The notes beneath the pieces were generated by a model that had not been told where the DNA came from, searched no databases, and saw only the letters and a list, made by a program, of their open reading frames with translations. This document shows positions 55,775 to 64,000 of a stretch of DNA of 64,000 bases, one piece after another (the stretch's first letter is position 1; each line of letters opens with the position of its first letter). The DNA comes from Minwuiaceae bacterium (GTDB lineage: Bacteria > Pseudomonadota > Alphaproteobacteria > Minwuiales > Minwuiaceae), in assembly GCA_028278525.1 (NCBI GenBank), contig JANQEE010000050.1, positions 1 to 64,000 on the forward strand, read 5' to 3'. A program made the translations under genes and the position numbers.

Positions 55775-55959
55775 CGCGTCCTCCTCAATGTCAGCGCTTT
55801 GTCAGAATGACGGTATAGGTCCTCCAGCGGCGAACGCCGCATAACCGTCAATATACGCCGCCCGTCGCATTCGTCAACGGATTAGAATCCTTCCAGGGTG
55901 ATTTTTAACCTATCGGATTGTATGAAGAAAAATACGGCAGCCGAGACGGCTCCGTCGGA

Positions 55960-56376
55960 TCAGGTCGATTTCAGCCTGATAACCACGTCAACCCGGCTGA
56001 TCGCGCTGCCCTCCGGCGTCTCCGGCATCTTCGCCATCGCCACGGCATCGCCGGGAATATCGTCCAGCACGCCGGAGTCTTCGTGGAAAAAGTGGTGGTG
56101 ATCGTTGGTATTGGTATCGAAGTACGACTTGCCGGGATCGACCACGACTTCCCGCAGCAGGCCGGCCTCGGTAAACTGATGCAGGGCGTTGTAGACCGTC
56201 GCCAGCGAAACCCTGACGCCGGCCTCGACAGCCTCGCCATGCAGCTTCTCGGCCGTGACGTGACGGTCGCCGCCGTCGAACAACAGCCGGCCAAGCGCCA
56301 ACCGCTGACGGGTGGGCCGCAGCCCGACCGCGCGAAGCCGTTGAATGGTTCCAGTGTAGGGTCTAACAGTACTCAT
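55960..56376 (-). CDS. irr: Irr-type Fur family iron/heme regulator
   Basis: 138 residues. The Irr signature LRAVGLRPTRQRLALGRLLF opens the DNA-binding domain, followed by SLATVYNALHQFTEAGLL. The metal/heme region holds FDTNTNDHHHFFHEDSG. Unlike Fur it lacks the C-terminal CxxC pair. Irr represses heme and iron-storage genes under iron limitation and is degraded or inactivated by heme. It is divergent from fabA, an arrangement conserved in many alphaproteobacteria. Confidence 0.9.
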   Translation of the reverse strand: MSTVRPYTGTIQRLRAVGLRPTRQRLALGRLLFDGGDRHVTAEKLHGEAVEAGVRVSLATVYNALHQFTEAGLLREVVVDPGKSYFDTNTNDHHHFFHEDSGVLDDIPGDAVAMAKMPETPEGSAISRVDVVIRLKST

Positions 56377-56623
56377 GCCATACCAATATAGAACGTCAGT
56401 ATCCCGAATTTAACCCCTGCGGCCATCTTCTACAAAGTTTTTTTGAATCATTCAAAAGCAATGAAATTTCGTTGTAACCATCGAAATTGGTTAAGAAATG
56501 TTTCAGGGATTCATGCAATTTGATTATAGTGAGCGCCAAATGGACGCCATGCGGCCACCAGTAATCAAACCTCCCAACAGGGACAGACGGCGGCGTATTT
56601 CGGGCGGGAAAGGGTAACAAGAC

Positions 56624-57142
56624 GTGGTCGAACAGAAATCCAGTTACAGTTATGAAGACCTGTTGAAATGCGCCCGAGGTGAGCTTTTCGGTCCCGGCAA
56701 CGCACGGCTGCCGCTGCCGCCGATGCTGATGCTGGACCGGATCGTGAAAATCTCCAAAACCGGCGGCGCGTACGACAAAGGCGAGGTCGAGGCCGAGTTC
56801 GACATCAAGCCCGACCTTTGGTTCTTCAAGTGCCATTTCGAGTCCGACCCCGTGATGCCCGGTTGCCTGGGCCTGGACGCGATGTGGCAGTTGCTCGGGT
56901 TTTTCCTCGGCTGGCTGGGCCTGCCGGGCAAGGGCAGGGCGATCAGCGTCGGCGAGGTCAAACTGTCGGGCGAGGTGCTGACGGTGGCGAAAAAGGCCAG
57001 CTTCCACCTCAGCGTCAAGCGGACCATCGCGCGCAAGCTGATTCTCGGCATCGCCGACGGAATTATGAAAGTCGACGGCGAACAGGTTTACGAGGTGAAA
57101 GACCTCCGGGCCGGCCTGTTCGTGCCGTCCAGTTCTGCGTGA
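56624..57142 (+). CDS. fabA: 3-hydroxydecanoyl-ACP dehydratase/isomerase
   Basis: 172 residues, hot-dog fold. The active-site His is in [20 protein letters not shown] (about residue 70) and the Asp in [14 protein letters not shown]. It dehydrates and isomerises the C10 intermediate to start unsaturated fatty acid synthesis. GTG start with GAAAGGG upstream. First gene of the fabA-fabB-fabI operon, ten bases before fabB. Confidence 0.97.
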   Translation: MVEQKSSYSYEDLLKCARGELFGPGNARLPLPPMLMLDRIVKISKTGGAYDKGEVEAEFDIKPDLWFFKCHFESDPVMPGCLGLDAMWQLLGFFLGWLGLPGKGRAISVGEVKLSGEVLTVAKKASFHLSVKRTIARKLILGIADGIMKVDGEQVYEVKDLRAGLFVPSSSA

Positions 57143-57152
57143 CAAGACCGCT

Positions 57153-58373
57153 ATGAAACGGGTCGCCGTCACCGGTATGGGGATCGTCTCCCCGATCGGC
57201 AACAACAAAGCGGAAGTGGTCGACTCGCTGCGGGCCGGCCGGTCCGGCATCGAACTCTGCGAGGAATATCGCGACCGCGGATTCCGCAGCCATATTCACG
57301 GATCGATCAATATCGACCTGAACGAGCAGATCGACCGCAAGCTGCGTCGCTTCATGGGCGACGGCGCGGCCTACAACTACGTCGCCATGTCCGAGGCTAT
57401 CGAGCATGCCGGCCTGGAAGAAAGCGACATCTCGAACGAAAGGACCGGTCTGGTCATGGGGTCCGGCGGTCCGTCGACATCCAACCAGATCGAAGCCGCC
57501 GATATCGCGCGGGAGAAGGGCGTCAAGCGGATCGGGCCGTACATGGTGCCGCGCTGCATGTCGAGCACCAACTCCGCCAACCTGTCGACCGCGTTCAAGA
57601 TCAAGGGCCTCAGCTATTCCATCAGTTCGGCCTGTTCGACCAGCGCGCATTGCATCGGCAACGGCGGCGAACTGATTCAGCTCGGCAAGCAGGACATTGT
57701 CTTCGCCGGCGGCGGCGAAGAGCTGCACTGGACTCTGACCATGCTGTTCGACGCCATGGGCGCGCTGTCCAGCAAGTACAACGATACGCCGGAACGCGCG
57801 TCGCGCGCCTACGACGCCAACCGTGACGGTTTCGTCATTGCCGGCGGCGGCGGGGTTGTCGTTCTGGAAGAAATGGAGCACGCCAAAGCCCGGGGCGCCA
57901 CGATCTACGCGGAACTGATCGGCTACGGCGCGACATCGGACGGCGCCGACATGGTCGCGCCGTCGGGCGAAGGCGGCGTCCGCTGCATGAAGATGGCACG
58001 GCAAAGCATCGGCGACACCAGGGTCGATTACGTCAATGCGCACGGCACCTCGACCCCGGTCGGCGACATCATCGAACTGGAATCGGTGCAGGAAGTATTC
58101 GGCAACGACATGCCATGGGTAAACTCCACCAAGTCGCTGACCGGCCACAGCCAGGGCGCGGCCGGCGTGCACGAGTGCATCTATTCCCTGTTGATGCTGG
58201 AAAACGACTTCCTCTGCGAATCGGTCAACATTGAGGATCTTGACCCGGGCGCGGAGGGCATGCCTTTGGTGCGCGAGCGTATCGACAATGCCGGTCTTAA
58301 TTGCGTGATGTCCAACTCGTTCGGGTTCGGCGGCACCAACGCCAGCCTGATCTTCAAGAAACACCAGCCTTAA
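57153..58373 (+). CDS. fabB: beta-ketoacyl-ACP synthase I
   Basis: 406 residues. The nucleophile Cys is in [14 protein letters not shown] (about residue 163), with His in [14 protein letters not shown] and the second His in [27 protein letters not shown] opens the protein. It elongates the cis-unsaturated acyl chain made by FabA. Confidence 0.97.
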   Translation: MKRVAVTGMGIVSPIGNNKAEVVDSLRAGRSGIELCEEYRDRGFRSHIHGSINIDLNEQIDRKLRRFMGDGAAYNYVAMSEAIEHAGLEESDISNERTGLVMGSGGPSTSNQIEAADIAREKGVKRIGPYMVPRCMSSTNSANLSTAFKIKGLSYSISSACSTSAHCIGNGGELIQLGKQDIVFAGGGEELHWTLTMLFDAMGALSSKYNDTPERASRAYDANRDGFVIAGGGGVVVLEEMEHAKARGATIYAELIGYGATSDGADMVAPSGEGGVRCMKMARQSIGDTRVDYVNAHGTSTPVGDIIELESVQEVFGNDMPWVNSTKSLTGHSQGAAGVHECIYSLLMLENDFLCESVNIEDLDPGAEGMPLVRERIDNAGLNCVMSNSFGFGGTNASLIFKKHQP

Positions 58374-58452
58374 CCGCTTCGGCGGCGGGTCGCGACATGT
58401 CACTCCAGGGACTTCGACCGCCACCGGTCAAAGCGGCGAGAGAACAAAAAAT

Positions 58453-59268
58453 ATGACGTCAAATCAAGGCCTTATGGCCGGCAAGAAAGGTTTGGTCATG
58501 GGCATCGCCAATGACCACTCGATTGCCTGGGGTATCGCCAAAACCCTGCATCAGCACGGCGCCGACATGGCGTTCACCTATCAGGGCGAGGCATTCGGAA
58601 AACGGGTCCGTCCGCTGGCCGAACAGGTCGGCTCCGACATGGTGCTGTCCTGCGAGGTGGAGGACCCGGCCAGCGTGCAACAGGTCTTCGACACGATCGC
58701 CAAAGACTGGGGCCGGCTCGACTTCGTGGTCCACGCCATCGCCTATTCCGACAAAGCGGAACTGAAGGGCCGCTATGTCGACACCACCAAGGATAATTTC
58801 CAGCGCACCATGCGCATCTCCTGTTTCTCCTTCACTGAAGTGGCGCGCCGCGCCGCGCCGTTGATGGACCGGGGCGGCAGCCTGCTGACGCTGACGTTCT
58901 CGGGCTCCAGCCGGGTGATGCCGAGCTATAACGTCATGGGTGTCGCCAAGGCGGCGTTGGAGGCGAGCGTCCGGTACCTTGCGGTCGACCTGGGCGGCGA
59001 CGGCATCCGGGTGAACGCGCTGTCGGCCGGACCGATGCGGACACTCGCCGGCGCGGCCATCGGCGACGGCCGCTACGTCTATAACTACACCCGGGATCAT
59101 TCGCCGCTACAGCGCAACATCACCCAGGACGATGTTGGTGGCGCCAGCCTGTATCTGTTGAGCGACCTGTCGCGCGGGGTCACCGGCGAGGTGCACCACG
59201 TCGACAGCGGCTACAACGTGATCGGCATGATCAATCCCAACGCCGTAGGCAAGGACAGCGACGCCTGA
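58453..59268 (+). CDS. fabI: enoyl-ACP reductase (NADH)
   Basis: 271 residues, short-chain dehydrogenase fold. The NADH site is GLVMGIANDHSIAWGIAKTL, the triclosan-type enoyl reductase N-terminus. The catalytic Tyr and Lys are in SYNVMGVAKAALEASVRYLA, with SSRVMP before them. It completes each elongation cycle. Third in the fab operon, ended by the terminator at 59297. Confidence 0.97.
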   Translation: MTSNQGLMAGKKGLVMGIANDHSIAWGIAKTLHQHGADMAFTYQGEAFGKRVRPLAEQVGSDMVLSCEVEDPASVQQVFDTIAKDWGRLDFVVHAIAYSDKAELKGRYVDTTKDNFQRTMRISCFSFTEVARRAAPLMDRGGSLLTLTFSGSSRVMPSYNVMGVAKAALEASVRYLAVDLGGDGIRVNALSAGPMRTLAGAAIGDGRYVYNYTRDHSPLQRNITQDDVGGASLYLLSDLSRGVTGEVHHVDSGYNVIGMINPNAVGKDSDA

Positions 59269-59296
59269 TCGCCGCACGGACTTAAGCATCAGCGCA

Positions 59297-59332
59297 TAAA
59301 AAAGGCGGCCCCGAAGGGCCGCCTTGATTTTA
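59297..59332. terminator. bidirectional terminator between fabI and pnp
   Basis: A 10-bp stem AAGGCGGCCC / GGGCCGCCTT with a CGAA loop is flanked by an A-run on the left and GATTTTA on the right. It should stop both fabI (plus) and pnp (minus) transcripts. Confidence 0.88.
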
Positions 59333-59347
59333 GAACCGGCTCCGTCG

Positions 59348-61465
59348 TCAGGCGCTGGCTTCGTCGCGGACGATCTCCTCGCCCGTCTCCTGGTTCACGG
59401 CGCGCATCGACAGGCGGACCTTGCCGCGGTCGTCGATGCCCAGAACCTTGACCGAGACCTGATCGCCCTCGTTGACGACATCGCTCACCTGCTTGGTGCG
59501 CTGCGCCGCCAGTTCCGAGATATGGACCAGACCGTCACGGGCGCCGAAGAAGTTCACGAAAGCGCCGAAGTCGACCACTTTCACGACCTTGCCCTTGTAG
59601 ATCTCGCCGACCTCCGGTTCGGCGACGATCGACTTGATCCAGTTGACCGCGGCGTCCGAGGCTTCGGTCGAGGTCGCGGCCACCTTGACGGTGCCGTCGT
59701 CCTCGATATCGATCTTGGTGCCGGTCTCCTCGCAGATTTCCCGGATGACCTTGCCGCCGGTGCCGATGATGTCGCGGATCTTGTCCTTCGGTATCGTCAG
59801 CGTGACGATCCGCGGCGCGGTATCCTTCACATCCTCGCGGCTGTGGTCGAGCGCCTTGGCCATTTCGCCCAGGATATGCATGCGGCCGTCACGCGCCTGG
59901 GTGAGCGCGACCTGCATGATCTCCTCGGTGATCCCGGTGATCTTGATGTCCATCTGCAACGACGTGATGCCCTGGTCGCTGCCGGCGACCTTGAAGTCCA
60001 TGTCGCCCAGATGATCCTCGTCACCCAGGATATCGGATAGTACCGCGAAGCGGTCGCCTTCCTTGATCAGGCCCATGGCAATGCCCGCCACCGGCCGCGC
60101 CAGAGGCACGCCGGCGTCCATCAGCGAGAGCGACGAACCGCAGACCGTCGCCATCGAGGACGAGCCGTTCGACTCGGTGATCTCCGAGACGATGCGGATC
60201 GTGTACGGGAATTCCTCTTTCGACGGCATCAGCGGATGGATCGCCCGCCAGGCGAGCTTGCCATGGCCGATTTCGCGCCGTCCCGGGCCAAGCCGGAAGC
60301 TGGTCTCGCCGACCGAATAGGGCGGGAAGTTATAGTGCAGCAGAAAGTGCTCGCGGTACTCGCCTTCCAGCGCGTCGATGATCTGTTCGTCGGAGCCGGT
60401 GCCGAGCGTGGTCACCACCATGGCCTGGGTCTCACCGCGGGTGAACAGGGCCGCGCCGTGGGCGAGCGGCAGTGCGCCGACTTCGCATTCGATCTGACGA
60501 ACCGTCTTGGTATCGCGGCCGTCGATCCGCATGCCGGTATCCAGGATCGCGGACCGGACGATGTCTTTCTCGAGCGACTTGAGCAGCCCCGCGGCGGCGC
60601 CGGAATCCAGCTCCTCCTCGGCGATGGTCGCCAGGGCCTGGTCCTTGACGGCATTGACCTTGTTCTGCCGCTCCTGCTTGACCTGTTCCTTGTAGGCCTC
60701 GCGCAGGCCGCTTTCCGCCAGGGCGGCGACGCGCCCCTGCAGCGCCTCGTCCACCGCATCTTCCGGCAGCTCCCACGGGTCCTTGGCGGCTTCCTCGGCC
60801 AGTTCGATGATCGCGTCGATCACCTTCTGCATTTCCCGGTGGCCGAACATCACGGCGCCGAGCATCACGTCTTCGCTGAGCTCTTCGGCCTCGGATTCCA
60901 CCATCAGCACGGCATCGGCCGTACCGGCAACCACCAGGTCCAGCTTGCTGTTCGGCAGTTCGTCCATGCGCGGGTTGAGAACGTATTCGCCGTCCACGTA
61001 CCCGACTCGGCAACCGCCGATCGGCCCCAGGAAGGGCAGGCCGGAAATGGTCAGCGCCGCCGACGCGCCGACCATGGAAACGATATCCGGATCGTTTTCC
61101 ATGTCATGCGCCAGCACGGTGCAGATAACCTGGGTTTCGTTGCGGAAGTTCTTCGCGAACAGCGGCCGGATCGGCCGGTCGATCAGGCGCGAGGTCAGCG
61201 TTTCCTTGTCGCTTGGCCGGCCTTCGCGCTTGAAAAAGCCGCCTGGGATTTTCCCGGCGGCGAAGGTCTTTTCCTGATAGTTGACGGTCAGTGGGAAGAA
61301 ATCGACGCCTTCCCGTGCATTTTTCTCGGCAACCGCCGTGCATAACACCGTCGTGTCGCCGTACTTCGCAATCACGGAGCCGTTGGCCTGACGGGCCACT
61401 TTTCCGGTCTCGAGAGTGAGCGTACGGCCGCCCCACTCTATTTCCTTCCGATGAATCTTAAACAT
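59348..61465 (-). CDS. pnp: polynucleotide phosphorylase
   Basis: 705 residues from [11 protein letters not shown]. Two RNase PH domains ([37 protein letters not shown] and [20 protein letters not shown]) flank a helical linker. Then come KH ([20 protein letters not shown]) and S1 ([20 protein letters not shown]) domains. It degrades RNA by phosphorolysis and is part of the degradosome. It is downstream of rpsO; the intervening hairpin may be an RNase III site. Confidence 0.97.
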   Translation of the reverse strand: MFKIHRKEIEWGGRTLTLETGKVARQANGSVIAKYGDTTVLCTAVAEKNAREGVDFFPLTVNYQEKTFAAGKIPGGFFKREGRPSDKETLTSRLIDRPIRPLFAKNFRNETQVICTVLAHDMENDPDIVSMVGASAALTISGLPFLGPIGGCRVGYVDGEYVLNPRMDELPNSKLDLVVAGTADAVLMVESEAEELSEDVMLGAVMFGHREMQKVIDAIIELAEEAAKDPWELPEDAVDEALQGRVAALAESGLREAYKEQVKQERQNKVNAVKDQALATIAEEELDSGAAAGLLKSLEKDIVRSAILDTGMRIDGRDTKTVRQIECEVGALPLAHGAALFTRGETQAMVVTTLGTGSDEQIIDALEGEYREHFLLHYNFPPYSVGETSFRLGPGRREIGHGKLAWRAIHPLMPSKEEFPYTIRIVSEITESNGSSSMATVCGSSLSLMDAGVPLARPVAGIAMGLIKEGDRFAVLSDILGDEDHLGDMDFKVAGSDQGITSLQMDIKITGITEEIMQVALTQARDGRMHILGEMAKALDHSREDVKDTAPRIVTLTIPKDKIRDIIGTGGKVIREICEETGTKIDIEDDGTVKVAATSTEASDAAVNWIKSIVAEPEVGEIYKGKVVKVVDFGAFVNFFGARDGLVHISELAAQRTKQVSDVVNEGDQVSVKVLGIDDRGKVRLSMRAVNQETGEEIVRDEASA

Positions 61466-61550
61466 ATAGTCGCCTTTCACATCCTTACGGGCCTGCCGCG
61501 CACCGTTTTGGCGCGCCTTCCTACCGGCCTTTGCCGTTCGCGGCAGCGCG

Positions 61551-61571
61551 GGCACGACTCACCGTCGTGCC
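61551..61571 (-). promoter_or_regulatory. hairpin between rpsO and pnp
   Basis: An 8-bp stem GGCACGAC / GTCGTGCC with loop TCACC lies 86 bases upstream of the pnp start. In Escherichia coli the pnp leader is cut by RNase III for autoregulation; this hairpin is at a similar place but is short, and the function here is inferred. Confidence 0.4.
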
Positions 61572-61625
61572 GGACCCACAACCAGGGCCCGGGCGCGCAA
61601 CCTCGGCCGGCTTCAGCCATCTGCT

Positions 61626-61895
61626 TTACCTGCGCAGGCCCAACCGCTTGATGAGCGCTTCGTAGCGCCCGCTGTCGTTGGTTTTGAGATAATCCAACAA
61701 ACGACGCCGCTGGCTGACCATCTTCAGCAAGCCGCGGCGCGAGTGATTGTCCTTCTTGTGGGTTTGAAAATGCTCGGTCAGATTGGTGATCCGTTCGGTC
61801 AGGATCGCCACCTGCACTTCCGGGGAACCCGTATCGCCTTTGGTCTTGGCGAATTCGCCGATAAGTTCGGCCTTCCGCTCAGCAGTTATCGACAT
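61626..61895 (-). CDS. rpsO: 30S ribosomal protein S15
   Basis: 89 residues, exact family length. It has [40 protein letters not shown] and [20 protein letters not shown]. It binds the 16S rRNA central domain and often represses its own mRNA. Placed truB-rpsO-pnp as in other proteobacteria. Confidence 0.98.
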   Translation of the reverse strand: MSITAERKAELIGEFAKTKGDTGSPEVQVAILTERITNLTEHFQTHKKDNHSRRGLLKMVSQRRRLLDYLKTNDSGRYEALIKRLGLRR

Positions 61896-61910
61896 CTCTA
61901 CATCCTAGTA

Positions 61911-62807
61911 TCAGAGATTGAACACACGTACCGGCTGAACGTCCTCGCCACACACCCTTGCGAGGGCGACGGGAACATTCCCGCTCATGGCGCAGACCAG
62001 TCCGTCTCCGGCGTCGAGCACTCTCACTGCCTGGCCACATCGAAGTCGATGGGCTTGAACTCCGGTCACGGTCAGAGCCGGGATGTCGGCCAGCGCGGCC
62101 TCGACCGGTAGGAGAGGCTCAATTGGGGCCGTTGTATTGCACACCTCCGCCAGTTTATCCAGCGAAATTGCGGCGGCCTCCGGGAACGGCCCGACCCGGG
62201 TTCGACGCAGTTCCTCGATATGGCCGAGGCAGCCCAACGCCCGGCCCAGGTCGCGGGCCAGGCTGCGCATATAGGTGCCTTTGCCGCAATCGACCTCGAA
62301 CACCGCCAGATCGGCATCGATGACCTCGACCAGCGCGAACCGGTCGACATGGACCGTTCGCACCGGCAGGTCCGGGGTTTCGCCCGCCCGCGCCAGATCG
62401 TAGGCCCGCTGCCCATCCACCTTGATGGCGGAATAGCTGGGCGGCAGTTGGTCGATATCGCCGACGAAATCGGCCAAAGCCTCGGTAATCGCGGCCTCGG
62501 TCGGACGGCCCGGCGCGGTTTCGATCACAGCGCCGGCGCGGTCGTCGGTATCGGTTTCCGCACCCCAGCGCACCGTGAAACGGTAGGATTTCGACGTATC
62601 GACCACGAAATTCATGCATTTGGTCGCCTCGCCCAGCGCCAGCGGCAGCACCCCGGTGGCGATCGGGTCCAGCGTTCCGGCATGGCCGGCCTTGGCCGCG
62701 CCGGTTATACGGCGCACCCGCGTGACAACATCGTTGGAGGTCATATCGGGAGATTTATCGATGATCAGCCAGCCGTTTATCGGCCGGCCGCGGCGCTTAC
62801 GCCCCAT
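61911..62807 (-). CDS. truB: tRNA pseudouridine-55 synthase
   Basis: 298 residues from MGRKRRGRPINGWLIIDK. The catalytic Asp is in GHAGTLDPIATGVLPLALGE. Other motifs are RGRPINGWLIIDKSPDMTSN, LPPSYSAIKVDGQRAYDLAR and CGKGTYMRSLARDLG. It forms pseudouridine 55 in tRNA. The start overlaps the end of rbfA by 11 bases. Confidence 0.97.
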   Translation of the reverse strand: MGRKRRGRPINGWLIIDKSPDMTSNDVVTRVRRITGAAKAGHAGTLDPIATGVLPLALGEATKCMNFVVDTSKSYRFTVRWGAETDTDDRAGAVIETAPGRPTEAAITEALADFVGDIDQLPPSYSAIKVDGQRAYDLARAGETPDLPVRTVHVDRFALVEVIDADLAVFEVDCGKGTYMRSLARDLGRALGCLGHIEELRRTRVGPFPEAAAISLDKLAEVCNTTAPIEPLLPVEAALADIPALTVTGVQAHRLRCGQAVRVLDAGDGLVCAMSGNVPVALARVCGEDVQPVRVFNL

Positions 62808-63234
62808 CTTCGTTGGTCCGGTCGGTGTCGGGCCCGTCGGCCTGCTGCGCCAGGTCGTGGGCCACCGTCGGCGCGCGAAGCAGGCTGTCGATATGGCTCG
62901 CATGATCGAATGACTGATCGAGCCGAAAGCCGATGATCGGCGCGTATTTTAAGCGGATCGCCTTGGCAACCTGGCCGCGCAGCCATTTGGCCGAGCGGTT
63001 GAGGCCGGCGATGACCGCTTCCTGATCGCCGCCGCCAAGCGGGGTGACGAACGCGGTGGCCTTGCGCAGGTCCGGGCTGATCTCGACTTCGGTGACCGTG
63101 ACGGACACGCCGTCCAGCGCCGGGTCGTGCACCGCCCCGCGGCCGAGGATTTCGGCCAGAGCATGGCGCAGCGCCTCGCCGACGCGCAACTGGCGCTTGC
63201 TGGCCGCCCGGCCTTCACGCCGTCGATCGCTCAT
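62797..63234 (-). CDS. rbfA: 30S ribosome-binding factor A
   Basis: 145 residues. RVGEALRHALAEILGRG opens the KH-like fold, with VSVTVTEVEISPDLRKATAF and IRLKYAPIIGFRLDQSFDHA. It matures the 30S subunit at the 5' end of 16S rRNA and supports growth in the cold. The last 20 residues are an acidic extension. 25 bases after infB. Confidence 0.95.
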   Translation of the reverse strand: MSDRRREGRAASKRQLRVGEALRHALAEILGRGAVHDPALDGVSVTVTEVEISPDLRKATAFVTPLGGGDQEAVIAGLNRSAKWLRGQVAKAIRLKYAPIIGFRLDQSFDHASHIDSLLRAPTVAHDLAQQADGPDTDRTNEDGA

Positions 63235-63259
63235 GAAATCCTCCCACCCGCAGCCGGCG

Positions 63260-64000
63260 TCAAAGCGTGCGGGCGATCTCCTCAAGCTCGAAGGTCTCAA
63301 GCACGTCGCCGACCTGGATATCCTGGTAGTTCTCCAGCGCGATACCGCACTCGTTGCCTTCCTTGACCTCGCGGACATCGTCCTTGAACCGCCGGAGCGT
63401 GGCCAGCTTGCCTTCGTGGACAATGACATTGTCGCGCAGCAGGCGGAATCTGGCGCCGCGGCGGACCATGCCTTCCGTCACCATGCAACCGGCGACCTTG
63501 CCGACCTTGGTGATGTTGAAGACTTCGCGGATCTCCAGCGCCCCGAGGGTGTTCTCCTTGACCTCCGGCGCCAGCATGCCGGACAGCAATTTCTTGAAGT
63601 CCTCGGTCAGGTCGTAGATGACGGTGTAGTACCGAATATCCACGCCTTCCTGCTGGGCCAAGTCGCGGGCCTGTTTGTTGGCCCGAACGTTGAAGCCGAA
63701 AATGATCGCGTTGGAGGCCTTGGCCAGCGATACGTCGGATTCGGCGATGCCGCCGACCGCGCTGTGCAGCACCCTGGCCTTGACCTCGTCGGTCGCCATC
63801 TTGTTGACCGACCCGATGATGGCTTCCAGCGAACCCTGCACGTCGGCCTTGATCACGACCGGCAGTTCGTCCGCCTTGCCTTCCTGGATCGCCGACAGCA
63901 TCTGCTCCAAGGTGCCGCGCGCCGCCACCGAGGTGCGCGCATCGCGGTTACGCCGGGTACGGAACTCGGCGACCTCGCGGGCGCGCGCTTCCGAATCGAC
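63260..64000 (-). CDS. infB: translation initiation factor IF-2, C-terminal part
   Basis: 247 codons are in the window and the gene continues beyond 64000; the 3' end is complete. Visible are the domain II-IV segments: [60 protein letters not shown] and the C-terminal [22 protein letters not shown]-2 carries initiator tRNA to the 30S subunit. The frame is open to the window edge, so the apparent ATG at 63928 is internal. Confidence 0.97.
   Translation of the reverse strand, partial: VDSEARAREVAEFRTRRNRDARTSVAARGTLEQMLSAIQEGKADELPVVIKADVQGSLEAIIGSVNKMATDEVKARVLHSAVGGIAESDVSLAKASNAIIFGFNVRANKQARDLAQQEGVDIRYYTVIYDLTEDFKKLLSGMLAPEVKENTLGALEIREVFNITKVGKVAGCMVTEGMVRRGARFRLLRDNVIVHEGKLATLRRFKDDVREVKEGNECGIALENYQDIQVGDVLETFELEEIARTL

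Noticed and set aside
63260-63928. Complete 222-residue gene starting at 63928
   Set aside because: The frame is open to the end of the window and continues with IF-2 sequence; the ATG is internal to infB.

Overview
The window is a high-GC chromosomal segment of an alphaproteobacterium, probably of the Rhodospirillales or a neighbouring order. Evidence: the RegB/RegA redox pair, an Irr-type Fur protein, the irr / fabA-fabB-fabI arrangement, MmcB, DUF1289, a polyhydroxyalkanoate depolymerase, and the order dnaA-rpsT-enoyl-CoA hydratase-mutM / ubiE-ubiB-coaBC-dut. It is not phage or plasmid DNA: no integrase, transposase, CRISPR array or conjugation gene is visible.

Layout. 1-49 is the 3' part of tRNA-Arg(CCG). 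20-5618 holds a GcvA-like LysR regulator, a class IV aminotransferase and an esterase / TAXI-type TRAP transporter operon. 5701-9164 is a polysaccharide or lipid-sugar patch: a remnant of a GT4 glycosyltransferase, a flippase-like membrane protein, a GT2 and UDP-glucuronate decarboxylase. 9177-17025 is the accessory, least recognisable part. It has a 1113-residue protein built on 31 uninterrupted 15-residue repeats, small proteins of unknown function, a Cys-rich ACNPC-repeat secreted peptide, a 30-residue membrane peptide and a broken TrhA/hemolysin III gene. 17102-26382 has an MlaC-like lipoprotein, a subtilase, three degenerate EAL-type proteins (two of them tandem paralogs), a phosphotransferase/DUF6285 pair and mmcB.

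26444-29899 carries a DNA methyltransferase translationally coupled to the RegB-RegA redox two-component system, then a histidine phosphatase. 30032-33671 has a SYLF protein, PHA depolymerase, a YcgN Cys-cluster protein and a YgjP-type metallopeptidase. 33668-42184 is PBP1A and the replication set gyrB, recF, dnaN, dnaA, all on the minus strand. 42781-49094 is rpsT, enoyl-CoA hydratase and mutM (minus), then ubiE, ubiB, coaBC, dut (plus). 49098-52430 is a sulfur block (Rrf2 regulator, cysK, moeB-like) and a 2-hydroxyacid dehydrogenase. 52613-59268 has an SH3 protein, a DUF3501 / Fe-S / rubrerythrin peroxide-defence set, irr, and fabA-fabB-fabI. 59348-64000 is the translation cluster pnp-rpsO-truB-rbfA-infB, cut by the window end.

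The most unusual items are the 15-residue repeat protein at 10286, a family of three long intergenic hairpins (17876, 24923, 53164) sharing arms and usually a GGGTACCC-type loop, the ACNPC peptide with its tiny membrane-peptide neighbour, and the tandem catalytically dead GGDEF/EAL-like paralogs. Two genes are visibly decayed: the GT4 remnant at 5701 and TrhA at 15607.
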